NCBI GenBank assembly: GCA_003225295.1
Contig: QHYZ01000060.1
Span: forward strand, 46,712 to 110,711
Reading direction: 5' to 3'
Length of the DNA: 64,000 bases
DNA from: Acidobacteriota bacterium
GTDB lineage: Bacteria; Acidobacteriota; Terriglobia; Acidiferrales; UBA7541
Shown here: piece by piece, positions 36,380-48,060 of the stretch
Layout: each line of letters starts with the position of its first letter
How positions within the stretch are numbered: the first letter of the stretch is position 1
Notes under the pieces: model-generated
Database searches by the model: none
Told to the model about the DNA's origin: nothing
What the model saw: only the letters and a program-made list of their open reading frames with translations
Translations under genes and position numbers: made by a program

Positions 36380-36951
36380 CCCGCAGAAACGTGGGGCTAG
36401 GTCTGGCGGCGCTGACTATTTTTGCTGGGCTGTTTTATTTCTATGGCGGGCACCAGACTCCCACAGGCCAAGCGCCTCTCGCCGCTCTAAATGCAGCGAG
36501 CTTGAGCGAACTCAAGAATGAGTTCAACGGCAGCCACGCCAAGGCTCGCATACTCGTGCTTCTTTCCCCGACTTGACCGGTCTGCTTGCGGGGGGCCTCC
36601 GCGCTCGAAGCCTTACTGGAATCACAGTCAGACTCGCATCTGCGCGTGTTCGTAATTTGGGAACCGGTGCTTGCTACGGACTTGAGCGCGCCCTCGACCA
36701 TCACTCTTCGGCGGATTCACGATCCGCGGGTGAAGCAATACTGGGACCGAAACCGAGTTCTCTCCCATGCGATGGGAGAGCATGATCGTCCGAGCGTGGT
36801 CTGGGACTACATCGCGGTTTACAAGCCAGAACAAATCTGGACAGACGCACCGCCTCAACCCCAATTCACGGGCCGCCCGGTGGTGCGTTTCATCGAAGGA
36901 ACGCGCGGGGCATTGAACACTATTTATTCAGAGCAGAAAAAACTGAACTGA
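36376..36951 (+). CDS. Membrane-anchored thioredoxin-like protein, candidate selenoprotein (UxxC)
   Basis: The frame runs from ATG 36376, which overlaps the merT stop (ATGA), to TGA 36951, 191 residues, with an in-frame TGA at 36574-36576 (codon 67). An N-terminal helix (residues 7-24) anchors it; the rest is outside. The active site reads VLLSPT-(TGA)-PVCLRGA, where thiol-disulfide homologues have CPxC, so TGA stands for the attacking Cys: UxxC. After it the fold continues smoothly (ASALEALLESQ, then RVFVIWEPVL). A hairpin at 36588-36602 follows. Selenocysteine, rather than a nonsense mutation, best fits the position. The role would be to reduce or hand on mercury or selenium-bound metal next to MerT (inference). 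Confidence 0.8.
36577..36611 (+). promoter_or_regulatory. Candidate SECIS hairpin in the thioredoxin-like gene
   Basis: After the in-frame TGA, GCGGG (36588-36592) can pair with TCCGC (36598-36602, last pair G-T), leaving a GGGCC loop that starts 16 nt past the TGA. GCTT (36584-36587) can extend the stem with AAGC (36608-36611) across a bulge. Weaker than the merB element but within the known spacing. Confidence 0.6.
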
Positions 36952-37063
36952 TGGCTGTAACGCAGAGGGCGGAAAAGAATGGACCCCAGTCATGGTGATT
37001 GACGGAGAGGTTGTCGTGGGCTTTGACCGCGATAAACTGCAGACGCTTTTGAAAACGGGATAG
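36947..37063 (+). pseudogene. Glutaredoxin-like C-terminal fragment
   Basis: An open stretch without a start encodes TDGCNAEGGKEWTPVMVIDG, then EVVVGFDRDKLQTLLKTG and a TAG stop. The PVMVIDGEVVVGFD block is the C-terminal strand-loop of glutaredoxin-like proteins. The active-site half is missing: a TGA lies directly upstream in this frame and the preceding sequence belongs to the selenoprotein. It overlaps that gene's end by five bases. Most likely the tail of a lost thiol-redox gene of the mer operon. Confidence 0.5.
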
Positions 37064-37172
37064 TGTCTTTCGTCAGTGGTGGCCCTAATGAGGTTGCGCT
37101 TGAACTCACTTTGGCTCGTGCTGATTGGAGCGGTCGTCGGACTGATAACTCATGCTCTTCATCACGTCCCAT

Positions 37173-39356
37173 TTACTGCGTGAGTGGATCAGGGCGAAGC
37201 TGAAAATGTAATACCTTGCTCGTCGTCCCTTTGCCGCCTTCGGCGTGAAAAGGTGTTCGCGTGCCATAGGTCGCCCAGATTCCCTTGCCCTTCCAGCCCG
37301 CTTTCGGATCATCGATCCGGCCGTCCATCCCCTTGGCATAAAACCCCATCGGATAAGGCACGCGCAGGACGACAAACTTGCCACTCTCGGGCAGAAGCGC
37401 AAGCAGCGCGTCATTTCCATTGCCGGTGGCAATCGGCACATTCTTCCCGAGTCCAAAGGTATCGAACTGATCCACCCAATCATAGTAGCTGGCCTCGGCG
37501 CTTCCTGGATCGGTGACACTCTTCAATTGCGGTCCCGGCAATGGATAAAGCGTCCATCCTTCGGGGCAGTGCCGCCCTGTCGCTGTCGGCCCGTTGAGTG
37601 GCCCCTTACACTTGCGTCGGTCGAATCTCGCGAGGTGTCCGCTGGCGATCACTGTCCACACTACGCCGTTGCGATCAATATCCAATCCGCGCGGCGAGAA
37701 TCCGTGAACGGGCGCGCCTGGATTGTTCCAGGGCAGTTCGTACATCTCTGCCAGAGCCGTCCCCGGTGGATTCGATCCCGGGTTTAGCCGAACCACTGCG
37801 CCGGGGAAACCCAACACCGTTCCCCAGATCGACCCATCCACTGGACTCACCGTTACGCCGTAGAAAGCGGCGTTGATTCGTTTGTCCTTGGTGGGGTCGA
37901 TGGGCTGATCGGGCTCTACATACTCATCCCGCTTCCCGTTGCCGTTGGTGTCAAGGACCAGCGCCGTCCAGCCCTGCGATTTTTCCTCATCGTGAGTTTC
38001 ATCGAACATCTTTGTATTCAGCCAGCCTACCGCTCCTCCGCCGCCACCGCTGCTCGTCCATAGCGTGTTGTTGGCATCCTCGGCAAACACCAGATGATGC
38101 GTACCGAAACAGGTGTTAATGAGCGTGACCTGCTTGGTCTTTGGATCGTACACAGCCAGTTGTCGGCCACTCGTTTTCAGCGGGAATAAAACCGCCGACG
38201 GGTGGCTTGAGCCTTCTTTGCAGAACACCGGATTGTCGCTCGGGCGAATTCTGGAGGTAATCCACACTCGGCCCTTTTCATCGAACATCGGATTGTGGAC
38301 GTTGGCTTGGCTGTGCCAGATCGCTTCGTGCTCCCAAAACGGCGAAGGCGCCACAACCTTATCGTCGGCGCTTGATGGAGTCTTCGGATCGCGAACAGGC
38401 AACTTCACTTGGCTGGTCACGGAGTTCACCGGATCAAGAACCGGCAGATAGTCCGTGCTGAGCTCAGTGGCTCCATAAATTAGGCCGTTGCCGTTGAGTA
38501 TCGGGTTCCGCTTGTCCGTCGCAATCTCATCGTGAAGATAGGCCTTGGGGTCGGCCCAGTCCCACTCGGTAATGACGACGTTTCGCTCGACACCTTGCGG
38601 CCTGGGAGGCGTGGGAGGCAATTCGCCGGCCGCAATCTGATCAGTCCAGTCCGCGAACATCTTCAATGCGCGCTCCGGACCAAGCTGCGCGAGTCCGTTA
38701 ATCATGTTGTTGCCAGCTTGCCCTGAGAGCAGGCGACGAGACCATGCTGCGGTCGTGGAATCGAAGTGGCCCAGGCTCTTAGGGATCTCCCGCGTCGCCT
38801 GGTCACCCATTTGATGGCATGACCAGCAGCTATCTGTCTTCATCAAATGCAACCATTGACCCTGGCTCTTCATGGTCTCCGGGATACCGTTGCCTTTGGG
38901 CCCTGTGCCCGGAAATTCGCTTTTGTCCGGAACCTTCAGCAGCGAAAACCAATAGATAGCCGGATAATAATCCGCCGCGGCACGCGGACTTGGTGCCGTC
39001 ACCGCGGTCAGGTTGACAACCTTGCCGGGCATGGTCTGAACCTGCTGCGAATCCACGAGCCCATAGCCTCGTACCCACACTTTGTAGTTGGCCTTGGGAA
39101 GCTGCGGCAGTACGTAGCGCCCGCCATCATCAGTGACCACGATCTTCACGAATTTGGTCGGCAGGTCAGTCGTTTCCGCGATCACCCAAACGCCAGCTTC
39201 CGGCCCATTCGTGCTGCTGACCACGCCGCCGATGGCGTCTTTGCCGACGCGAACTGCTTCGGCAGATTGCTGCGCATTCAGCACGACCTGTGACGTCGCG
39301 AATACTCCTGCAATGGCAGCAAACACCATTCTCGGATTCAAAAGTCTCTTGCTCAT
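37173..39356 (-). CDS. Exported protein with regulatory-like domain, single CxxCH motif and propeller-like repeats
   Basis: Secreted protein of 727 residues. Signal peptide about 1-29; a carboxypeptidase-regulatory-like Ig domain at about 40-110 (VSSTNGPEAGVWVIAETTD, then YVLPQLPKANYKVWV). One haem-type motif, CWSCH, lies in MKTDSCWSCHQMGDQ near residue 180. The C-terminal two thirds show repeated units that look like a beta-propeller (DEKGRVWITSRI, AEDANNTLWTSSG, DIDRNGVVWTVIASGHL). I do not know a named family; similar proteins are common in Acidobacteria and are sometimes annotated only by the regulatory domain. It may be a haem-dependent redox enzyme or sensor. ATG 39356 follows GAGGGG. 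It converges on the mer operon. Confidence 0.75.
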   Translation of the reverse strand: MSKRLLNPRMVFAAIAGVFATSQVVLNAQQSAEAVRVGKDAIGGVVSSTNGPEAGVWVIAETTDLPTKFVKIVVTDDGGRYVLPQLPKANYKVWVRGYGLVDSQQVQTMPGKVVNLTAVTAPSPRAAADYYPAIYWFSLLKVPDKSEFPGTGPKGNGIPETMKSQGQWLHLMKTDSCWSCHQMGDQATREIPKSLGHFDSTTAAWSRRLLSGQAGNNMINGLAQLGPERALKMFADWTDQIAAGELPPTPPRPQGVERNVVITEWDWADPKAYLHDEIATDKRNPILNGNGLIYGATELSTDYLPVLDPVNSVTSQVKLPVRDPKTPSSADDKVVAPSPFWEHEAIWHSQANVHNPMFDEKGRVWITSRIRPSDNPVFCKEGSSHPSAVLFPLKTSGRQLAVYDPKTKQVTLINTCFGTHHLVFAEDANNTLWTSSGGGGGAVGWLNTKMFDETHDEEKSQGWTALVLDTNGNGKRDEYVEPDQPIDPTKDKRINAAFYGVTVSPVDGSIWGTVLGFPGAVVRLNPGSNPPGTALAEMYELPWNNPGAPVHGFSPRGLDIDRNGVVWTVIASGHLARFDRRKCKGPLNGPTATGRHCPEGWTLYPLPGPQLKSVTDPGSAEASYYDWVDQFDTFGLGKNVPIATGNGNDALLALLPESGKFVVLRVPYPMGFYAKGMDGRIDDPKAGWKGKGIWATYGTRTPFHAEGGKGTTSKVLHFQLRPDPLTQ

Positions 39357-39506
39357 GTGAAGGCTCACCCCTCGAAATCGAATGACGGCCAGATCATTCG
39401 CAAAGCGCAGCTGGGGATCGGTCAGGCTCGGCGCTGAAAGGTCGAATCGTAAACATGTAAGACGGTGTTGTCAATTGCTTCTCTGCCCACTTCTCAACTA
39501 ACTGAC

Positions 39507-39761
39507 GTGGAACATGGCGAGTGCCGTGAACGGCTTGCGGTCACTGTGCACGTGAACAGCGCCGAGCGAGATCAGTATCTTGCCAGTCCCACACTCCGTG
39601 ATTACCGCTGCGCCCCGCGCCTCATTCCAATGCTTTACCACGCCCATTATTGCGAGCGTTTGAGCCGGAAAGGGTTTACGGAGGAGTTGCCCGCTGAGCG
39701 GCGAAGCTGGTTGATCAACCCGGTGAAGCGGTGGGTACGTGCCAAGAATCCGCTCAGCTAG
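39507..39761 (+). CDS. Small hypothetical protein
   Basis: Open frame of about 84 residues from GTG 39507 (VEHGECRERLAVTVHVNSAE) to TAG 39761, basic at its end (NPVKRWVRAKNPLS). Third-position base use looks coding, but I recognise no family and see no ribosome site. It lies in an otherwise empty 600-base stretch between two larger genes. It could be a relic; low confidence. Confidence 0.3.
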   Translation: MEHGECRERLAVTVHVNSAERDQYLASPTLRDYRCAPRLIPMLYHAHYCERLSRKGFTEELPAERRSWLINPVKRWVRAKNPLS

Positions 39762-39968
39762 TTCGGGGCGCGCGTACGCAGATAATCGTTGATATCCTTG
39801 GGTAGTTGCATGGGTTTGGTCTCACGGTGCGTTGAGTCGGGCAGGAACAGTGTTAAGCAGTGTCAGATGCGATGGTCGATTTAACCACTTCCCTTTGGGC
39901 TTTCTGCGGTGGTTAGGTCGACACCGGCGCTCTTTCACTGACTGTCGAGAGCAGAGAGCGAACGGGTA

Positions 39969-41576
39969 ATGCAAAGCGGTGGAATCCATGCGGTCGAAAT
40001 TGTCTTTCTGGTGCTACTGCTCTTTGTGGTTGTCTTCGCGGCGCTGGCGAGGAAGTTGCAGACGCCATATCCAATTGTGCTGGTGGTAGCAGGGCTGCTT
40101 CTCAGCTTTGTTCCAGGAATCCCCAAAATCGCCTTGGATCCAGATGTAATTTTTCTAGCCGTCCTACCTCCGTTGCTGTACTCGGCGGCTTGGCTGACTT
40201 CCTGGCGAGAGTTCAAATACAACTTGGTGAGCATTTTGCTTCTCGCGTTCGGGCTTGTAGGTTTCACTGCGCTCGGGGTCGCGGAAACGACGCGATGGGT
40301 ATTCAGAGGCTTCGACTGGCGGCTGGGCTTCGTGTTGGGTGCCGTCGTGGCGACCACGGACGCGATTGCCGCGACGTCGATCGCCAAGCGCCTAGGACTG
40401 CCGCAACGGATCGTCGATGTCCTCGAAGGCGAAAGCTTGGTGAACGATGCGACGGGACTTTTGGCTCTGGAATTCGCGATTGCCATGGTTGTGAACGGAC
40501 AGACACCCACCGTGACGTCGGGCGCCCTCAGGCTCATTTATTTGATCGCGGTGGGACTTACGATCGGATTGGTCGTCGGATTGTTCGTACACTGGTTCGA
40601 ACGACGAATTGATGATGGCCCGATCGAGATCGTGGTAAGCGTCCTAACACCCTATGCGGTATACCTCGCAGCAGAATCAGTTCACGCCTCGGGAGTGCTA
40701 GCGGTGGTGGCATGCGGCTTATATCTGAGTCGTCAGAGTTCGCAGTTTTTTTCTGCGAGTGTGCGGCTGCAGGCCTGGGCCGTGTGGGATTCGCTAACGT
40801 TTGCAGTTAACGGACTAGTGTTCGTGCTCATCGGCCTGCAGTTGCCATATGTGCTCGTCGGAATTCGGCAATATACTTTGCGTCAGCTGCTGCTTTACGG
40901 TGTGCTTTTCAGCACTATCGTGATCGTGCTGCGACTGCTGTGGATGTATCCCGGCGCATACCTCGCATACGTCATTCGTAAGCGGATCTTGCACCAAGAT
41001 TATGTTCTGCCATCTGCCAAGCAGATCTTTGTGGTGGGGTGGACTGGCATGCGCGGCGTTGTTGCCTTGGCGGCGGCGATCGCACTGCCGGAAACGCTGG
41101 CGGACGGGAGGCCGTTCCCGGAGCGGAATCTGATCATCTTTCTGACCTTTAGCGTCATCCTTGTCACTCTGGTGTTACAAGGATTGACGCTGCCGCCGTT
41201 GATCCGCGCGCTGGGGCTGGCCGGTACAGCGAATAACAACACGGAGGAGGAGGAGGCGCGGCGAATCATCACCAGCACCGCTCTGGCACATCTCGAAGAG
41301 GCACGCGAACAAAACTTGCCCGATTTTGTCGCGGTCTACGACGACATCGCCCGACGCTATGCGCGTCGGCTTGCGAGCTTGAGCAAAGAGAACTCTACCG
41401 ATGACGGCATGAGTACCAAAGAGGTCGAACGCTACCGCGTTGTAATACGAGAACTCCTGCGCGTGGAACGAAAGACAGCTGTTCGGCTCCGAAATGAGGG
41501 GCGCATTAATGATGATGTGCTGCGCCGGATCGAACGCGAGCTGGATCTCAGCGAAACGCGGATGGCACTGAGTTAG
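39969..41576 (+). CDS. Na+/H+ antiporter, CPA1 (NhaP/YjcE-type)
   Basis: Inner-membrane antiporter of 535 residues. About 12 hydrophobic helices occupy residues 10-410, with family motifs LPPLLYSAAW, GAVVATTDAIAATSIAKRL, LEGESLVNDATGLLA (ion-binding ND) and GWTGMRGVVALAAAIALP. A cytoplasmic helical tail of ~120 charged residues follows (EEEEARRIITSTALAHLEEAREQ and onwards), probably regulatory. It exports Na+ in exchange for protons. The ATG at 39969 has only a weak ribosome site. It is monocistronic by position. Confidence 0.9.
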   Translation: MQSGGIHAVEIVFLVLLLFVVVFAALARKLQTPYPIVLVVAGLLLSFVPGIPKIALDPDVIFLAVLPPLLYSAAWLTSWREFKYNLVSILLLAFGLVGFTALGVAETTRWVFRGFDWRLGFVLGAVVATTDAIAATSIAKRLGLPQRIVDVLEGESLVNDATGLLALEFAIAMVVNGQTPTVTSGALRLIYLIAVGLTIGLVVGLFVHWFERRIDDGPIEIVVSVLTPYAVYLAAESVHASGVLAVVACGLYLSRQSSQFFSASVRLQAWAVWDSLTFAVNGLVFVLIGLQLPYVLVGIRQYTLRQLLLYGVLFSTIVIVLRLLWMYPGAYLAYVIRKRILHQDYVLPSAKQIFVVGWTGMRGVVALAAAIALPETLADGRPFPERNLIIFLTFSVILVTLVLQGLTLPPLIRALGLAGTANNNTEEEEARRIITSTALAHLEEAREQNLPDFVAVYDDIARRYARRLASLSKENSTDDGMSTKEVERYRVVIRELLRVERKTAVRLRNEGRINDDVLRRIERELDLSETRMALS

Positions 41577-41618
41577 TGATGGAACCTAAATCGCGATCGG
41601 AGTGGCCGCTGGACGCTT

Positions 41619-42285
41619 TTAGAGCGACTCGCGCCACGACTGCTCCAGGAAATGCGCTGGCAACTTCCAAGTGATCGATCCATCTCCATCAGGAATTTGG
41701 ATAACCCCCTGTTTTAGAGCACTACCTATCCACTTGAGAAAGGTCGGTTTATTCCCGTTCACCATGACGGGGGAGCATCCCAGTCCAGTCAAAGGACGGA
41801 TCGCCTTCCGCTGATTGAGCTCGCGCATAACTACGGAGCCCACTCCGGAACCACCGGAAGCCCATATCGATACGCAATGCGATAGAGCACAAACATCGGA
41901 TAGTCGTCGCACAGAATGGTAGGTGTGGCTTCACGGTCGGCACCAGGCTTCATCTTGGCTAACTGTGCCGACACGGCCACCAAGTGCCGCACCGACGCTT
42001 CCTCCCCGGACCATCACACTCCCGCGAAAGCATTGGGCCTCGGGCCCAAGAGAAGCAGCAACGCTGGGCTGGTCGGGTAATTGAATTGGGAGCAAAGCTC
42101 CTTCGGTTACTGCCGCCCACAACGCACCGACCTCTGAGTCTCCAGCAATCATCGAGATCAGGCGGGCGCTGGCTTGGCCTCGATCATCTTTCGGAGTTTC
42201 TAAAACGGCTCGGCCAATGTGAACTCGCACACGAGTGGTCGTATCCTTCGCGCGCTTGATGACTCCAACGATCCAAAGCGCTCAT
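41619..42285 (-). pseudogene. Frameshifted gene of an unrecognised family
   Basis: Three minus-strand frames join into one plausible protein. The first encodes RVHIGRAVLETPKDDRG, SARLISMIAGDSEVGAL and CFRGSVMVRG. An extra G in a GGGG run shifts it to EEASVRHLVAVSAQLAKMKPG and DDYPMFVLYRIAYRYGLPVV. A second shift after PEWAP gives VMRELNQRKAIRPLTG and KWIGSALKQGVIQIPDG to the stop at 41619. The 5' end is unclear, since a stop precedes it without a start. I cannot name the family. Two shifts in 650 bases point to decay. Confidence 0.45.
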
Positions 42286-42476
42286 AAGCATTTTGCATGT
42301 GCGTCGCCCTCCAGGGACTGGTTACTTGATATTCAGGTCTGGCAGTGGAGATATCCCGAGGTAGGAGCACGTACAAATAGTTTCAAACTGTCTGTCTCGA
42401 GTTGGGACTGCAATTGCAGACGGATTGTCTTGCTACGGAAGCTACAAGGATTGAGGGCCAGTTGCCCGAAGGAAAA

Positions 42477-42626
42477 TTAATGGGTTTCTACCCGCACGTC
42501 GGCGAACTTTCGAAAGTCCTGATCGAAGGTGGCCACCGCTGTGTCTTCGGCCGCCGCGGTCGCGGCCAGCAAGCGGCGGCTTCGCCGTTCGTGAGGAGCA
42601 TGTTTCGGACAGGCGGCAGTGCAACA
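42477..42626 (-). pseudogene. Remnant of a PIN-domain (VapC-like) gene, C-terminal part
   Basis: The minus strand encodes RRLLAATAAAEDTAVATFDQ, then DFRKFADVRVETH and a TAA stop. The VATFDQDFRKF pattern is the closing block of VapC-type PIN domains (active-site Asp in FDxDF). The upstream part (LVALPPVRNMLLTNGEAA) is in a different frame, so one shift separates the two pieces, and no start or antitoxin gene remains. A decayed toxin in an accessory region. Confidence 0.45.
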
Positions 42627-42746
42627 AGACCAAAACTCTCTGAAGGCCCGGCGTTTCCCTTCAACTTGACGCAGTAATTTTATAGGTACGGTTCCTGGCG
42701 ACAGTAAGGCCTACAGCCAATACTCTAAGTTTGTAAGCTGTTGAAA

Positions 42747-43380
42747 ATGGCGGGCGAGCCATGTAAGCCGGATTCTGTGCCGCGCGCAAACCGCGGAACG
42801 GCCTGAGCGCCGCGGCGATCATTCCTCTAGGTCACGGTTCGCACCGTGACTCGAGCAGCCTACCCGAGGGTTTTCAGTCCACGAATGGCTTGCGCCACCG
42901 CAGAAGGAGCGCGTTCATTCTCATGAACGCTGACTCATCGAGCCGGGCCGGCTCTCCCCTCCTATTTGGCCTTGCATCACGCGGGGTTTTCCGTGCCTCC
43001 GGTGTCACCACCGGAGCGGTGGGCTCTTACCCCACCTTTTCACCCTTGCCAAACATTGCGTGCTTTTCGAAGACGTCCCGCAGGTTTCCCTGCGCGATGT
43101 CACCGTGCTGCGCTCCGCCGGCGGTCTATTTTCTGTGGCACTGTCCGTAGCTCAACCGCACTGCGCCGGGTTAAACCCAGCGCCACACGCCTATGCGTGT
43201 AACTCTGCCTTCCGGCAGACCCTGCGTGGCAAGCCCCCTGACGTTATCAGGCGCGTTGCCCAGTCAAGAGTTCCGCTCCCCACAAAATGAAGAGCGTGCC
43301 TCAGGACGATGTCCGGACTTTCCTCCCGCCTAGCCATCTTGCGATGACCAGGCCAGCGATCACCCGGCCCGCCCGCCATC
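42747..43380 (-). ncRNA. rnpB: RNase P RNA (bacterial class A type), unusually long
   Basis: The catalytic RNA that trims tRNA 5' ends. Conserved elements appear in order on the minus strand: GAGGAAAGTCCGGAC (near 43325-43311), ACAGAAAATAGACCGCC, GGGTGAAAAGGTGGGGTAAGAG, GGCCAAATAGGAGGGGA, GGTAGGCTGCTCGAG, CTAGAGGAATGAT and ACAGAATCCGGCTTA. The ends pair as helix P1 (ATGGCGGGC at 43379-43371 with its complement at 42747-42755). The total is ~634 nt, against 350-400 for typical bacterial forms; extra length is in peripheral regions. A TATAGT box (43389-43384) precedes the 5' end. Ends are approximate. Confidence 0.93.
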
Positions 43381-43560
43381 TTTACTATACCTCGACCATT
43401 GGCTGTGGGGCGACCAAGAAGTACTCGGAATGCCTTTCGTCAAACTGCGGGTTGTGTGCGAGGCTAGCCGGAAGAGTCGAACAGGTGCGTAGCGTGAGCC
43501 ACACAAAAACATGGCGGAGTGCCAGGTTCGTAAAGATCCGAGACAGTAGCGCGCGGATGG

Positions 43561-46612
<3,052 letters not shown>

Positions 46613-46828
46613 CCGCCGGCTTTGTAGGGGCGCGCTTCAGTTCGCCCTGCTATTGTCCTCCTCGAAGTGCAGCACCCGTCCCCATCTGTCGGGATGCTGG
46701 GCCCCAGCTCGGCAACCACGCCGAAATTCGAGAGTATTTTGTCCCATGCTTGGCATGACACTGGCTGTCCGAGAAGATCTGGACTGACAACTAATCACGA
46801 ACAACTGCTTTCATGAGATAACCTACGC

Positions 46829-47845
46829 ATGGATCCCTTCACCCACGCCTTGGCCTCCTACACCCTGAAGCGTGCCGCTTTCCCGCGTGTCCCTCGCTTC
46901 ACAACAACTGCCATGCTCGTCGCCGGGACGATCTCCGACCTCGATTTGTTGAGCGCGTATTTCGGCCCTTCCGCCTTCCTAACCTTTTATCGCACTTACT
47001 GTCATTCGTTGCTTGCCGCTCTATTGTTCAGCCTGCTCGTCACTCTCCCTTTTCTCCTGCGCCGACGCGGGCCAACCGAGATACAAACCTCGCCGCTTCC
47101 CGTCTTCCTCGCTGTTCTCGCCGCCACCGTTCTCCATTTGCTCATGGATGTTTGTCAAAGCGCTGGAGTTGAACTCCTTTGGCCCATTTCTGCCCGCCGC
47201 TTCGCCCTGGACTGGGTTGCCCATCTCGATCTCTGGATCTTGGGGATTCTTCTAGCCGGAATTCTTCTCCCCACGCTCAGCGGGCTGGTCAGCGAGGAAA
47301 TCGGAGCCAAATCAAAAGGCCCACGAGGCAAAGTGGGCGCGTCGATCGCGCTCGCCACGATGATCCTTTATATCGTCTTGCGCTTCGTTCTTCACGGCAA
47401 CGCTTTGGCCGCCATGGAATCGCGCACCTACCGGGGCGAGTCGCCTCGCAAGGTTGCAGCGTTTGCCGAATCTGGTTCGCCCTTCCGCTGGCACGGCATT
47501 GTAGAAACCGAGAGTGCCCTCCATGAAGTTGAAATCGAAGTCGGCCCCGCCGCTGCACCCTTTGACCCCGACACCGCCGTCACATCCTATAAACCCGAAC
47601 CGTCGTCCGCCCTCGACGCAGCCCGCGACACCGCCGTTGCGCGTCGCTTTTTCCAGGTCGCGCGCTTCCCCAAAGCAACCGTCGAAAAGACTCGCGAGGG
47701 TTTCAAGGTCACTGTGCGCGACTTCCCGTATGCTCGGGATGCGAGTTCCGGCTGGCGCGTCGAAGCCCTCATTGGCACTGACCCATCCGGCAAAATGCGC
47801 TCCCAAGAACTCGCCTGGGACCGCGGTTCTCAACAGCCCTGGTAG
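46829..47845 (+). CDS. Membrane-bound metal-dependent hydrolase family protein (YbcI/DUF457-like)
   Basis: Protein of 338 residues. It begins MDPFTHALASYTLKRAAFPR, the His-containing opening of the DUF457/YbcI group, followed by ISDLDLLSAYF and FYRTYCHSLLAALLF, whose Asp and His residues could bind metal. About four hydrophobic helices occupy the first ~190 residues; the remaining ~140 are soluble with beta-type patterns. The group is annotated as putative hydrolases, but no activity is established that I know. No operon partner; 217 bases separate it from the lipid kinase gene. Confidence 0.75.
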   Translation: MDPFTHALASYTLKRAAFPRVPRFTTTAMLVAGTISDLDLLSAYFGPSAFLTFYRTYCHSLLAALLFSLLVTLPFLLRRRGPTEIQTSPLPVFLAVLAATVLHLLMDVCQSAGVELLWPISARRFALDWVAHLDLWILGILLAGILLPTLSGLVSEEIGAKSKGPRGKVGASIALATMILYIVLRFVLHGNALAAMESRTYRGESPRKVAAFAESGSPFRWHGIVETESALHEVEIEVGPAAAPFDPDTAVTSYKPEPSSALDAARDTAVARRFFQVARFPKATVEKTREGFKVTVRDFPYARDASSGWRVEALIGTDPSGKMRSQELAWDRGSQQPW

Positions 47846-48060
47846 CAATAGCGCTCCACCGAAAACGTTTCGTTGACCTAGTAGCGTTCGCGCGCATCCG
47901 CATTGTCATCGTGCGTGAAGGATCTCCGCTAATCGGGACTCCGCTGTCAACATTCGGCAAAATTCCCTAGCCTTCTCCGCTCCCGCAAGAGGTCCCCATG
48001 TGCATTTCGGCGCATGAATAACCACTCACAAGAAACAGGGGTGGGGGTGTACCTTGCTTT

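Noticed and set aside
36586..36951. Separate gene starting after the TGA in the thioredoxin-like frame
   Set aside because: Same frame as the upstream half, and the CxxC site would be split; treated as one selenoprotein gene.
37088..37183. Tiny frame of 31 residues with one hydrophobic helix (MRLRLNSLWLVLIGAVVG)
   Set aside because: Hydrophobic and neatly placed at the end of the mer operon, but it has no ribosome site and overlaps the end of the convergent gene; too short to support.
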